DNA from: an uncultured Lachnospiraceae bacterium
GTDB lineage: Bacteria > Bacillota > Clostridia > Lachnospirales > Lachnospiraceae
Reading direction: 5' to 3'
NCBI GenBank assembly: GCA_947629385.1
Contig: CANRDO010000003.1
Span: 62,001 to 126,000, forward strand
Length of the DNA stretch: 64,000 nt
Shown here: in pieces, positions 7,737 to 17,323 of the stretch
Layout: each line of letters starts with the position of its first letter
Numbering within the stretch: the stretch's first letter is position 1
The notes under the pieces: generated by a model
Told to the model about the DNA's origin: nothing
Databases searched by the model: none
What the model saw: only the letters and a program-made list of their open reading frames with translations
Translations under genes and position numbers: made by a program

Positions 7737-8702
7737 ATGAGTAGGGAGAAACTGAAAGAGCTGCTGAAGAGGCGCTCCACAAAGGTAGGCAGTATTGTCA
7801 TCGCGGCCGCTATCGTATTCAGCGGAAGCATGTGGGCGTGGAAGGATTCTCAGACGACGGACGTTCCGGAGTTGGTCTCTTACGTTGACCCGGCAGAGAC
7901 GGCTGAGATCGCGGATGAGGAGACGCCGCTCGCGAAGCCGAAGCTGAGCAAGAAGAGTGCTACGTTGAACGTCGGCAAGTCGCTTAAGCTGACGCTGAAG
8001 AACAACAAGAAGAAGGTAAAATGGTCGACCAGCAACAAGAAGGTCGCGACTGTCAGCAACGGCAAAATTACCGCTAAGGGAGCAGGTAAAGCAACCATCA
8101 CCGCTAAGGTAGGCTCCAAAAAGTATACCTGCAAGATCACGGTGAAGGCGAACAAGGTAAACGTCAATAAATCAAAGACAGGTAAGAGTACTACAACGAC
8201 GGCGACGGCAGCAGGTGCAAGAATCGGAGCAAGTGCTTATATCACCGCAAGAACTGGCGATTTTGCATGGGCGAAGGTTACTCCGAAGGTTGCCAATGCG
8301 TTCAATACACTGGGCATGAAGCTGGTAGTCAATCCGGGCGTAAACTATGATGGAGTATTTACAGCACAGACTGGTACGATCACAGTGAAGGCTCAGAATG
8401 GTACGGTATATCATGAGCTGGGACACTTCCTTGCATTCATCGCAGGAAACTATGACAAGAGCGCGAAGTTCACAGGCATCTACAATGCGGAGAAAGGCCT
8501 GTACACAGAGCACAACAAAGCTTATGTCTGCTCCAGCGCTGCTGAGTATTTTGCAGAGTCCTATTGCCAGTACATCCTTGCTAACGGCGAACTGAAGGCT
8601 TCCAGACCGCAGACCTATGCGGCGATCGAAGAAGCTCTGTCGAAGGTGACGGATGCTCAGGTAAGCATGATCCAGAAGATATACGGAGCAATGTGGAAGT
8701 AA
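7737..8702 (+). CDS. secreted Ig-like/ATLF-type metalloprotease (PPEP-like)
   Basis: A 321-residue protein with an N-terminal membrane-spanning signal (about 20-36), a bacterial Ig-like (Big_2) domain (about 65-140, Lys-rich, with GKATITAKVGSKKYTCKITV) and a C-terminal zincin. HELGH (H226-H230) provides two zinc ligands and the catalytic Glu; EYFAESY (E270/E274) supplies the third ligand. The HELGH...EYFAESY arrangement matches the anthrax lethal factor-like ATLF family that includes the Pro-Pro endopeptidases; C. difficile PPEP-1 is also under a c-di-GMP-I off-switch. Likely function is cleavage of surface adhesins when c-di-GMP is low. The start at 7737 is preferred because AGGAGGAGGA ends directly before an alternative ATG at 7731. 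Confidence 0.8.
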   Translation: MSREKLKELLKRRSTKVGSIVIAAAIVFSGSMWAWKDSQTTDVPELVSYVDPAETAEIADEETPLAKPKLSKKSATLNVGKSLKLTLKNNKKKVKWSTSNKKVATVSNGKITAKGAGKATITAKVGSKKYTCKITVKANKVNVNKSKTGKSTTTTATAAGARIGASAYITARTGDFAWAKVTPKVANAFNTLGMKLVVNPGVNYDGVFTAQTGTITVKAQNGTVYHELGHFLAFIAGNYDKSAKFTGIYNAEKGLYTEHNKAYVCSSAAEYFAESYCQYILANGELKASRPQTYAAIEEALSKVTDAQVSMIQKIYGAMWK

Positions 8703-8731
8703 AATCAAAAGCTGTTTCATGTAACGTAAAT

Positions 8732-8769
8732 GAAATCCCTGCTTCACCGAACGGTGGGGCAGGGATTTC
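8732..8769. terminator. bidirectional terminator between convergent genes
   Basis: An 11-bp perfect stem GAAATCCCTGC (8732-8742) / GCAGGGATTTC (8759-8769). The genes on either side converge on it. Confidence 0.75.
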
Positions 8770-8774
8770 TTATG

Positions 8775-9491
8775 TCAGGAGTTTTCAATTGTTTTTACTT
8801 CATCCTTTTCTTCAAGCTCTCCGTCTGTATCCTCGTCTTTCTCTTCTGTACCGTCTGTGTCTGTCGGTATATATTTTTTGAAGATCCGCGTAAAGAAGCG
8901 GGAGTTCACATAGGCGATGCATGAGAAACCAAGCATGATCCAGATCAGGATTCCGTACCAGAAGGTGAAACCATTGAGCAGTGTAATGAAAATGGAAAGC
9001 CCTGTGATCACCAGCATGATGACCGTACGCGGAAAATCGAGGATCGACATGAACAAAGCGTTCTTCATCGTCGCGCGGACGGTGTTGTCAAATTTGGCCA
9101 GAGTCGGAAACACGTAGGTAATTGCCATGAAGTATACAACAAAGGTGGCCATGATGAAGACCCGCATGATCTGGAGTACCAGGCCGGGGGAATTTCGAAG
9201 GATCAGAAGATCAATCACCAGGAGAAAGCCGAGCAGGAGAAAGATCAACCAGATGATCAGCGCCTGCCGGAAATTTTGCCGGAAGGACTTAAAAAATCCC
9301 CGGAGAATATAACCCTCCTCGTTTTCCACCATCTTCAGTGTGACATAATACATGGCGGTCAGCGCGGGTCCGATCGTCACGACCGGAATACAACACGCGA
9401 CAAATATGAGGTTTAGGATCATCAGGTCTGCCACACGGCTGAGCGCGCGGAAAAACCCGCTGTCCATGTCAAAGATACTTCGCAAAGGCAT
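8775..9491 (-). CDS. YesL-family (DUF624) membrane protein
   Basis: A 238-residue integral membrane protein with four to five hydrophobic helices (for example LMILNLIFVACCIPVVTIGPALTA near residues 25-48 and the FLLLGFLLVIDLLIL region). The opening LSRVADLMILNLIFVACCIPVVTIGPA is typical of YesL, which is usually encoded beside carbohydrate ABC transporters; here no sugar transporter is adjacent. The C-terminal tail is acidic (Glu/Asp-rich, about 205-238). The ATG at 9491 is chosen over a GTG one codon upstream. Function of the family is not established. Confidence 0.8.
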   Translation of the reverse strand: MPLRSIFDMDSGFFRALSRVADLMILNLIFVACCIPVVTIGPALTAMYYVTLKMVENEEGYILRGFFKSFRQNFRQALIIWLIFLLLGFLLVIDLLILRNSPGLVLQIMRVFIMATFVVYFMAITYVFPTLAKFDNTVRATMKNALFMSILDFPRTVIMLVITGLSIFITLLNGFTFWYGILIWIMLGFSCIAYVNSRFFTRIFKKYIPTDTDGTEEKDEDTDGELEEKDEVKTIENS

Positions 9492-9596
9492 CACTCGCTT
9501 TCTGTATAAATAGTAATTTGTGTCTGCGCTTTATACAAAGCACGTAAGTTTATAGAAGAAAGTATAGTTGTTTTTGTCCGAAAAATCAATAAAAAA

Positions 9597-9626
9597 TTGA
9601 CAATGAATATGTTTCTGGGCTATAAT
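9597..9626 (+). promoter_or_regulatory. promoter of ileS
   Basis: TTGACA (9597-9602), 18-base spacer, TATAAT (9621-9626). The leader to the ileS start is only about 70 bases, too short for a T-box, and none of the T-box motif is visible. Confidence 0.8.
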
Positions 9627-9700
9627 TATTGTTCGTGAAAGCCGAAGGTTTTTTGAGGTTGGGCACGGCTCATCATTTGATAAATATGAGGAGGCAGACG

Positions 9701-12700
9701 ATGCTGTACGACAAAGTACCTACAAGTCTGAATTTTGTCGAGCGGGAAAAGCAGACAGAAAAGTTCTGGAAGGAAAACAAGATTTTTGAAAAGAGTATGG
9801 CGAACCGCGAAGGCTGCGAGACGTACACGTTCTACGACGGACCGCCTACGGCGAACGGTAAGCCGCACATCGGCCATGTTCTGACGCGCGTCATCAAAGA
9901 TATGATTCCGCGCTATCAGACGATGAAGGGCAAGATGGTACCGAGAAAGGCCGGCTGGGACACGCACGGGCTTCCGGTGGAGCTGGAGGTCGAGCGCATG
10001 CTCGGGCTCGACGGCAAGGAGCAGATCGAGGAGTACGGGCTGATCCCGTTTATCGATAAGTGTAAGGAGAGCGTCTGGAAGTACAAGGGCATGTGGGAGG
10101 ATTTCTCCGGCACGGTCGGTTTCTGGGCCGACATGGACAACCCTTACGTGACGTATCACGACGATTTCATCGAGTCCGAGTGGTGGGCGCTGAAGAAGAT
10201 CTGGGACAGACAGCTTTTGTACAAGGGGTTCAAGGTCGTCCCGTACTGCCCGCGCTGCGGCACGCCGCTGTCGGCGCAGGAGGTGGCGCAGGGCTACAAG
10301 ACGGTCAAGGAGCGCTCCGCGATCGTTCGTTTCAAGGCGGTCGGCGAGGACGCATACTTCCTTGCGTGGACGACGACGCCCTGGACGCTGTTGTCGAACA
10401 CGGCGCTGTGCGTGAACCCGGACGAGACCTACTGCAAGGTGAAGGCGGCCGACGGCAGGACCTATTATATGGCGCAGGCGCTGCTGAATACCGTGCTCGG
10501 CAAGCTGGGCGACGAGGAAAAAGGGATTCCGGCGTACGAAGTTTTGGAGACCTACAAGGGCAAGGATCTGGAATACAGAGAATACGAGCCGCTGTTCGCG
10601 GCGGCGGGTGAGGCCGCGGCGAAGCAGCACAAGAAGGCGCATTTTGTGACCTGCGACAATTACGTCACGATGTCCGACGGTACCGGCATCGTCCACATCG
10701 CGCCGGCGTTCGGCGAGGACGACAGCCGTGTGGGGCGCGATTATGATCTGCCGTTCATTCAGTTCGTGGACAACAAGGGCGAGCTGACGAAGGAAACGCC
10801 GTACGAGGGCATCTTCGTGAAGAAGGCGGATCCGGTCATCATTGCAGACCTGGACAAGGACGGCAAGCTGTTCGACGCGCCGAAGTTTGAGCACGATTAT
10901 CCGCACTGCTGGCGCTGCGACACGCCGCTGATCTATTACGCGCGCGAGTCGTGGTTCATCAAGATGACCGCGGTGAAGGACGACCTGATCGCGAACAACA
11001 ACACGATCAACTGGATCCCGGAGAGCATCGGCAAGGGCCGCTTCGGCGATTGGCTGGAGAACGTGCAGGACTGGGGTATCTCCCGGAATCGCTACTGGGG
11101 CACGCCGCTGAATATCTGGGAGTGCGAGGACTGCGGCCACATGCATTCGATCGGCAGCCGCGAGGAGCTCTTTGAGATGAGCGGCAACGAGGCGGCGAAG
11201 ACCGTGGAGCTGCACCGCCCGTACATCGACGAGATCACGATCAAGTGTCCGAAGTGCGGCAAGACGATGCACCGCGTGCCGGAGGTGATCGACTGCTGGT
11301 TCGATTCCGGCGCGATGCCGTTCGCGCAGTACCACTATCCGTTTGAGAATAAAGAATATTTCGAGGCGCATTTCCCGGCGCAGTTCATCTCCGAGGCCGT
11401 GGATCAGACGAGAGGCTGGTTCTACTCTCTGCTCGCGGAGTCGACGCTGCTGTTCAACAAGGCGCCGTACGAGAATGTCATCGTACTGGGGCACGTGCAG
11501 GACGAGAACGGCCAGAAGATGAGCAAATCCAAGGGCAACGCGGTCGATCCGTTCGAGGCGCTCGAGACTTACGGGGCCGATGCGATCCGCTGGTATTTCT
11601 ACGTGAACAGCGCGCCGTGGCTGCCGAACCGCTTCCACGGCAAGGCCGTGCAGGAGGGACAGCGTAAGTTCATGGGGACGCTGTGGAACACTTACGCGTT
11701 CTTCGTGCTGTACGCGAACATTGACAATTTCAATCCGATGGAGCATACACTGGACTATGGAAAGCTTTCCGTGATGGACAAGTGGCTGCTGTCCAAGATG
11801 AATTCGATGGTGAAGACCGTCGACGAGTCGCTCGGAAGCTACAAGATCCCGGAGGCCGGGCGCGCGCTGCAGGAGTTTGTGGACGACATGAGTAACTGGT
11901 ACGTCCGCAGAAGCCGCGAGCGTTTCTGGGCGAAGGGCATGGAGCAGGACAAGATCAACGCTTACATGACGCTTTACACGGCGCTTGTGAACACCTGCAA
12001 GGCGGCGGCGCCGATGATCCCGTTCATGGCGGAGGACATCTACCGCAACATTGTCTGTAAAGTGGATGCGTCCGCGCCGGAGAGTATCCATCTGTGCGAT
12101 TTCCCGACCGTGGACGAGGCGCAGATCGACGAGGAGCTTGAGCGCGCGATGGATCAGGTGCTCAAAGTGGTCGTAATGGGGCGCGCGTGCAGGAACGCGG
12201 CGAACATCAAGAACCGTCAGCCGATTGCGCTGATGTATATCAAGGCGCCGGAGGAGCTGCCGGAATACTTCACGGATATCGTGAAGGACGAGCTGAACGT
12301 CAAGAAGGTCGAGTACACGCAGGACGTCGGAGGCTTCATCTCCTACACGTTCAAGCCGCAACTGAAGACGGTCGGACCGAAGTACGGCAAGCTGCTCGGA
12401 AAGATCCGCCAGGCACTTACGGAGCTTGACGGCAACAAGGCAATGGCGGAGCTCAAGACAAACGGCGCGCTGAAATTTGACTTTGACGGCGCGGAGGTTG
12501 TGCTGGCCGAGGAGGATCTGCTGATCGAGACAGCGCAGACCGAGGGCTTCATCGCGGAGACGAACGGAGATATCTCTGTCGTGCTGGACACGAAGCTGAC
12601 GCCGGAACTGATCGAGGAAGGCTTTGTGCGCGAGCTGATCAGCAAGATCCAGACGATGCGCAAGGAGGCCGGCTTCGAGGTGATGGACAAGATCCGCGTG

Positions 12701-12865
12701 TCCGTGAAGGACAATGAGAAGATCGACGCGATCCTACGGAAGTTTGAGAAGGACATTCTCACCGACGTCATGGCGGATGAGATTGTGTACGATAATGTAT
12801 CCGGCTACACGAAAGATTGGAACATCAATGGCGAGAATGTGACGCTGGGTGTGGAGAGATTATAA
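9701..12865 (+). CDS. ileS: isoleucyl-tRNA synthetase
   Basis: A 1054-residue class I aminoacyl-tRNA synthetase that charges tRNA-Ile. The HIGH motif is at residues 56-59 (PHIGH), KMSKS at 606-610 (GQKMSKSKGN), and a CP1 editing insertion lies between them with TTPWTL. Cys-rich pairs CPRCG (about 183) and CEDCG...CPKCG (about 480-525) look like zinc knuckles within the insertions. The length and absence of a C-terminal Cys-rich zinc finger suggest the longer IleRS2 type, which in other bacteria is associated with reduced mupirocin sensitivity; this is inference. The ATG at 9701 has GAGGAGG six bases upstream. A long antisense reading frame exists opposite it but is a codon-bias artefact. Confidence 0.97.
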   Translation: MLYDKVPTSLNFVEREKQTEKFWKENKIFEKSMANREGCETYTFYDGPPTANGKPHIGHVLTRVIKDMIPRYQTMKGKMVPRKAGWDTHGLPVELEVERMLGLDGKEQIEEYGLIPFIDKCKESVWKYKGMWEDFSGTVGFWADMDNPYVTYHDDFIESEWWALKKIWDRQLLYKGFKVVPYCPRCGTPLSAQEVAQGYKTVKERSAIVRFKAVGEDAYFLAWTTTPWTLLSNTALCVNPDETYCKVKAADGRTYYMAQALLNTVLGKLGDEEKGIPAYEVLETYKGKDLEYREYEPLFAAAGEAAAKQHKKAHFVTCDNYVTMSDGTGIVHIAPAFGEDDSRVGRDYDLPFIQFVDNKGELTKETPYEGIFVKKADPVIIADLDKDGKLFDAPKFEHDYPHCWRCDTPLIYYARESWFIKMTAVKDDLIANNNTINWIPESIGKGRFGDWLENVQDWGISRNRYWGTPLNIWECEDCGHMHSIGSREELFEMSGNEAAKTVELHRPYIDEITIKCPKCGKTMHRVPEVIDCWFDSGAMPFAQYHYPFENKEYFEAHFPAQFISEAVDQTRGWFYSLLAESTLLFNKAPYENVIVLGHVQDENGQKMSKSKGNAVDPFEALETYGADAIRWYFYVNSAPWLPNRFHGKAVQEGQRKFMGTLWNTYAFFVLYANIDNFNPMEHTLDYGKLSVMDKWLLSKMNSMVKTVDESLGSYKIPEAGRALQEFVDDMSNWYVRRSRERFWAKGMEQDKINAYMTLYTALVNTCKAAAPMIPFMAEDIYRNIVCKVDASAPESIHLCDFPTVDEAQIDEELERAMDQVLKVVVMGRACRNAANIKNRQPIALMYIKAPEELPEYFTDIVKDELNVKKVEYTQDVGGFISYTFKPQLKTVGPKYGKLLGKIRQALTELDGNKAMAELKTNGALKFDFDGAEVVLAEEDLLIETAQTEGFIAETNGDISVVLDTKLTPELIEEGFVRELISKIQTMRKEAGFEVMDKIRVSVKDNEKIDAILRKFEKDILTDVMADEIVYDNVSGYTKDWNINGENVTLGVERL

Positions 12866-12898
12866 ATAATAATGATCCATAGAAGAAAGGATGAGACG

Positions 12899-15379
12899 AT
12901 GAGTAGTAAACTGATTGACAAGGAAGTGTTCAAGGAGCGCGTCAAGGAGAACGTCAAGACGCTCTACCGCAAGACGATCAAGGAGGCGGATCAGCAGCAG
13001 CTGTTCCAGGCGGTGTCTTACGCTGTGAAGGATGAGATCATCAACAATTGGCTGGCGACGCAGAAGCAGTACGAGATCGACGATCCGAAGATGGTCTACT
13101 ATATGTCGATGGAGTTCCTGATGGGGCGTGCGCTCGGCAACAACCTGATCAACCTGACTGCATACAAGGAAGTAAAGGAAGCGCTCGAGGAGATGGGCTT
13201 CGACCTCAACGTGATCGAGGATCAGGAGCCGGACGCGGCGCTGGGCAACGGCGGTCTCGGCCGTCTGGCGGCGTGCTTCCTGGATTCCCTGGCGACGCTG
13301 GGCTATTGTGCGTATGGCTGCGGTATCCGCTATCGCTATGGCATGTTCAAGCAGAAGATCGAGAACGGCTACCAGATCGAGGTGCCAGACAACTGGCTGA
13401 AGGATGGCAACCCGTTTGAGCTGCGCCGTCCGGAGTACGCGAAGATCGTCAAGTTTGGCGGCTACGTGCGCGTTGAGTACGACGAGAAGACACAGAGAAA
13501 CCATTTCATCCACGAGGGTTATCAGGCGGTGCGCGCGGTGCCGTTCGACATGCCGATCCTCGGCTACAACAACAACCTCGTCAACACGCTGCGCATCTGG
13601 GACGCGGAGCCGCTCACGGACTTTCATCTGGATTCGTTCGACAAGGGTGATTACCAGAAGGCGGTCGAGCAGGAGAATCTGGCAAAGAACCTCGTCGACG
13701 TCCTCTATCCGAACGACAATCACTACGCGGGTAAGGAGCTGCGCCTGAAGCAGCAGTATTTCTTTATCTCCGCGAGCGTGCAGCAGGCGGTCGCGAAGTA
13801 CAAGAAGGTACACAAGGACATTCGTAAATTCCACGAGAAGGTGACATTCCAGCTCAACGATACGCACCCGACGGTGGCGACGGCAGAGCTGATGCGCATC
13901 CTGCTCGACGAGGAAGGCCTCGAGTGGATGGAGGCGTGGGACGTCGTGTCGAAGACTTGTGCGTACACGAACCACACAATCATGTCCGAGGCGCTTGAGA
14001 AATGGCCGATCGAGCTGTTCTCCAGACTGCTTCCGCGTATTTACCAGATCATCGAGGAGATCAACCGCCGCTTTGTCGCGGACATCCAGAAGCTCTATCC
14101 GGGTGATCAGGAGAAGCTGCGCAAGATGGCGATCATCTACGACGGACAGGTGCGCATGGCGAACCTCGCGATCGCCGTGGGCTATTCGGTCAACGGCGTG
14201 GCAAGGCTGCACACCGAGATCCTGAAGAATCAGGAGCTCAAGGATTTCTACGAGATGATGCCGCAGAAGTTCAACAACAAGACGAACGGCATCACGCAGA
14301 GAAGATTCCTGCTCCACGCGAACCCGTTGCTGGCAGATTGGGTGACGGCGCACATCGGCGACGAGTGGATCACCGACCTCCCGCAGATCGCGAAGATGAA
14401 GATCTACGCGGACGACAAGAAGGCGCAGCAGGAGTTCATGAACATCAAGTACCAGAACAAGCTGCGTCTGGCAAAATACATCAAGGAACACAACGGCATC
14501 GACGTGGATCCGCGCTCGATCTTCGACGTGCAGGTCAAGAGGCTGCATGAGTACAAGCGTCAGCTGCTCAACATCCTGCATGTGATGTACCTCTACAACA
14601 AGATCAAGGATCACCCGGAGATGGAGTTCTATCCGAGGACCTTTATCTTCGGCGCGAAGGCTGCCGCGGGCTATCGCCGCGCGAAGCTGACGATCAAGCT
14701 GATTAACACGGTGGCGGACGTCATCAACAACGACCAGTCGATCAACGGCAAGCTGAAGGTTGTGTTCATCGAGGATTACCGCGTGTCCAATGCGGAGCTG
14801 ATCTTCGCGGCGGCGGACGTCTCCGAGCAGATCTCTACCGCGAGTAAGGAGGCCTCCGGCACGGGCAATATGAAGTTCATGCTGAACGGCGCTCCGACGC
14901 TCGGCACGATGGACGGCGCGAACGTCGAGATCGTCGAGGAGGTGGGCGAGGAGAACGCGTTCATCTTCGGCCTCTCCGCGGACGAGGTCATCCGCTATGA
15001 GAACGAGGGCGGCTATCATCCGACCGACTACTTCAACAACGACCAGGATATCCGCCGCGTGCTGATGCAGCTCATCAACGGCGAGTATTCGAGCGACACG
15101 GAAATGTTCCGCGACATATACGATTCGCTTCTGAACACAAACAGCAGCGACCGTCCGGACACTTACTTCATCCTTGCGGACTTCAAGTCCTACGCGGCCG
15201 CGCAGGAGCGCGTTGAGGAGGCGTATCGTGATGAGGCGCGCTGGGCGAAGATGGCAATCCTGAACATGGCGAGCAGCGGAAAGTTCACCTCCGACCGCAC
15301 GATCCAGCAGTATGTCGACGAGATCTGGCATCTGGACAAAGTGGAAGTGAAGGTGGATCCGGAGTCGTTTGAGGTGTAA
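12899..15379 (+). CDS. glgP: glycogen/alpha-glucan phosphorylase
   Basis: An 826-residue GT35 phosphorylase releasing glucose-1-phosphate from storage or imported alpha-glucans. The N-terminal catalytic signature LGNGGLGRLAACFLDS lies near residue 117, and the pyridoxal-phosphate lysine is K659 in EASGTGNMKFMLNG. Length matches the family. The ATG at 12899 has AGAAAGGA upstream and is preferred over an in-frame ATG at 12872 that lacks a good site. It starts 33 bases after ileS, so the two could share a transcript. No other glycogen gene is nearby, which is common in clostridia. Confidence 0.96.
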   Translation: MSSKLIDKEVFKERVKENVKTLYRKTIKEADQQQLFQAVSYAVKDEIINNWLATQKQYEIDDPKMVYYMSMEFLMGRALGNNLINLTAYKEVKEALEEMGFDLNVIEDQEPDAALGNGGLGRLAACFLDSLATLGYCAYGCGIRYRYGMFKQKIENGYQIEVPDNWLKDGNPFELRRPEYAKIVKFGGYVRVEYDEKTQRNHFIHEGYQAVRAVPFDMPILGYNNNLVNTLRIWDAEPLTDFHLDSFDKGDYQKAVEQENLAKNLVDVLYPNDNHYAGKELRLKQQYFFISASVQQAVAKYKKVHKDIRKFHEKVTFQLNDTHPTVATAELMRILLDEEGLEWMEAWDVVSKTCAYTNHTIMSEALEKWPIELFSRLLPRIYQIIEEINRRFVADIQKLYPGDQEKLRKMAIIYDGQVRMANLAIAVGYSVNGVARLHTEILKNQELKDFYEMMPQKFNNKTNGITQRRFLLHANPLLADWVTAHIGDEWITDLPQIAKMKIYADDKKAQQEFMNIKYQNKLRLAKYIKEHNGIDVDPRSIFDVQVKRLHEYKRQLLNILHVMYLYNKIKDHPEMEFYPRTFIFGAKAAAGYRRAKLTIKLINTVADVINNDQSINGKLKVVFIEDYRVSNAELIFAAADVSEQISTASKEASGTGNMKFMLNGAPTLGTMDGANVEIVEEVGEENAFIFGLSADEVIRYENEGGYHPTDYFNNDQDIRRVLMQLINGEYSSDTEMFRDIYDSLLNTNSSDRPDTYFILADFKSYAAAQERVEEAYRDEARWAKMAILNMASSGKFTSDRTIQQYVDEIWHLDKVEVKVDPESFEV

Positions 15380-15631
15380 GAGATAAGAAATAAGAAATAA
15401 AAGATAAAAGAGAGGGTATTCCTCAGGTCATTTGCGACTTTTGGGATATCTTCTTTTTTGTTTCTGTTTTTACTACATCGCAGCAGTTTTCGCGTGGTAA
15501 ACAATTGATTTGGAAATTTCTTTGACATCTTGAAAAACAACAGGACAAATGATAAAATATATAATATTAATTTGCATTTAAATACTATAAATTTGCAATT
15601 AGAGTGATATTCCCAAAAAAGCAATTCCTAA
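15380..15631. other. non-coding gap with a promoter
   Basis: AT-rich spacer after glgP. It contains purine-rich repeats (AATAAGA) directly after the stop and a promoter-like pair TTGAAA (15530-15535), 17 bases, TAAAAT (15553-15558) facing the following genes. I see no terminator of the standard form and no gene. Confidence 0.5.
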
Positions 15632-15907
15632 AGAGCAGTTTATTGGAGTGGAACGGCCGGAAGCGGAGCGACAAGCGCGGAGCAGATTGGTTCCGGAATT
15701 GCCACGGCTTTGATTATGCTGCACCTTGTATGCACGGCGCTGGCGGTTTTGTTCAACGCGTTGGGACTGTTTATGAAAAAGAGGGGATTCGCGCTGACCG
15801 GAGCGATCCTCTACACGGTGGCGCTTGTGCTGTTCCCGATGTATTTTATGTTTGTTGTGATCGAGATGGTTTTGTCGTACATAGGATATGCGAAGATGAA
15901 GAATTGA
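15632..15907 (+). pseudogene. probable 5'-truncated membrane protein gene
   Basis: From 15632 the frame is open for 91 codons and encodes a Ser/Gly-rich stretch (GSGATSAEQIGSGIATAL) running into two transmembrane helices and ending in GYAKMKN. The coding character begins well upstream of the first usable start (TTG 15710, ATG 15716), and a stop lies just before 15632, so the natural N-terminus seems to be missing. Full-length relatives, as I remember them, carry a zinc-ribbon or a further membrane helix in front. If translated from 15716 it would be a 63-residue two-helix membrane protein without a good ribosome-binding site. It lies 21 bases before the zinc-ribbon operon. Confidence 0.4.
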
Positions 15908-15928
15908 CACATGGAGGAAATATACAAG

Positions 15929-17305
15929 ATGCCATACTGTAATAACTGTGGTGCAAAAGTAGTTGACGGGGCAAAGTTCTGCCATAAATGCGGGAGCACG
16001 ATTTTCACGAATCCTGCTGAGACAGGTAGTCAGAGAAAACAAGAATTTGCCGGGAAAATAATTAAGTGTCCGGCGTGCGGAAGTGAGATACCGAGTTTTA
16101 CTGCAATCTGTCCCAGCTGCGGACATGAAATTAACTCAGCAAGCGTCTCGTCAGTAATTAAGGACTTTACCAATCAGATCAGTCAATATGATATTGCGAT
16201 TGCGAACAGTTCGACGGAACCGAAAAAGGGTTGGAAATCCTGGGGCAAGGGAAAGAAATTCGGATGGGTCATTCTGAATATTTATACGCTGTGCATTCCC
16301 CTCATGATTTATCTGTTACTTCCGGTCTTTGGAATAGGCGGAATGTCTGCATTGACAGCGGAAGAAAAGAAAAAAGCGCAGTTTATAAATAATTTTTCTG
16401 TTCCGAACGATCGGGAAAGTATTCTTGAGTTGTTGCTTTATATCAAGGCACAGATATCTGCGCTGTCATCCGGAAAGATAGACAGAAATGCTTCGCGCTG
16501 GGTGACTATATGGAAGAATAAAGCGAATCAGCTCTATGAAAAAGCTGAGATCATGTTCAAAGACGATAAGATTGCCAATGATACATACGAAAATATACTT
16601 GCAAATGAGAAGAAGATTAAAAAATCATTGCTTATCAGGGTAATCATTGTTGTAGTCTTGGTGGTGTCATTTGCTGTATTCATTTTTTTGAAAAGCGGAG
16701 GCGGAGAGGCTGTCAAAGAATCAAACGCTACATTTGAATGGCCTACATCGGGAATTGCGTTACAGTTGCCGGAATTGCCTACAAACAAGGGAGAAATTGA
16801 ATACAATGATGATGAAAAATTATGGTTAGAGGTCCGCGGCATAAACCAAGATCAATATGAAGCCTATATAAACGACTGCAAGGAGAAAGGTTTTACGGTT
16901 GAGGGGAAAAAAGATAGTATATCATATGAGGCATATAATGAGGAGGGCTATCACCTTGACCTGACGCATTTTCAATCGAGCACAGAGTTGACAATACAGG
17001 TCGAAGCGCCGGAGCCGATGGGCGATATACAGTGGCCGAAGAGCGAGATAGCAAAACGTTTGCCGACTCCTGCTTCATCTTATGGAAATATTGATCGGGA
17101 GACAGAACAAGGTTTTTCACTCAATGTTGGAAATACCACAAAACAGGATTTTTCCGATTACGTAGACGAATGCTATAATGCAGGATTTACTGTGGATTAC
17201 GACAAGGAAGATACATATTTCAATGCAAAAGACGCGGATGGCTATGAGGTGATTTTGAGATATTGTGGAAATAACGTTATGAGCATTCAATTAGAGGCGC
17301 CTTAA
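15929..17305 (+). CDS. zinc-ribbon membrane protein with DUF6591-like domains
   Basis: A 458-residue protein. Two N-terminal zinc ribbons (CNNCG...CHKCG at 4-26 and CPACG...CPSCG at about 50-72), a hydrophobic pair around 118-145, a charged cytoplasmic helical segment, one transmembrane helix (about 235-255) and two similar extracytoplasmic repeats starting TFEWPTSGIALQLPELP and DIQWPKSEIAKRLPTP. The repeats resemble DUF6591. The start at 15929 is set by GGAGGAA nine bases upstream. Composition is AT-richer than glgP. It heads a four-gene operon with SPFH and GYF proteins and is comparable in layout to YdjG/YdjH-type partners of the SPFH protein YdjI in Bacillus. Confidence 0.8.
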   Translation: MPYCNNCGAKVVDGAKFCHKCGSTIFTNPAETGSQRKQEFAGKIIKCPACGSEIPSFTAICPSCGHEINSASVSSVIKDFTNQISQYDIAIANSSTEPKKGWKSWGKGKKFGWVILNIYTLCIPLMIYLLLPVFGIGGMSALTAEEKKKAQFINNFSVPNDRESILELLLYIKAQISALSSGKIDRNASRWVTIWKNKANQLYEKAEIMFKDDKIANDTYENILANEKKIKKSLLIRVIIVVVLVVSFAVFIFLKSGGGEAVKESNATFEWPTSGIALQLPELPTNKGEIEYNDDEKLWLEVRGINQDQYEAYINDCKEKGFTVEGKKDSISYEAYNEEGYHLDLTHFQSSTELTIQVEAPEPMGDIQWPKSEIAKRLPTPASSYGNIDRETEQGFSLNVGNTTKQDFSDYVDECYNAGFTVDYDKEDTYFNAKDADGYEVILRYCGNNVMSIQLEAP

Positions 17306-17323
17306 AAGAAAGGAGAAAATACG

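Noticed and set aside
9495..9700. T-box leader for ileS
   Set aside because: No T-box sequence or antiterminator, and the promoter is too close to the gene.
9626..12361. 911-codon open frame antisense to ileS
   Set aside because: Composition is Arg/Leu/His-rich as expected of the reverse complement of GC-biased codons; ileS covers the whole segment with every motif intact.
12860..15331. 823-codon open frame antisense to glgP
   Set aside because: Same artefact of codon bias; no recognisable domain, and glgP is complete.
15604..15942. 112-codon plus-strand frame across the truncated membrane gene
   Set aside because: Product has no coherent hydrophobic or domain pattern and overlaps the better frame at 15632-15907 and the true start region of the zinc-ribbon gene.
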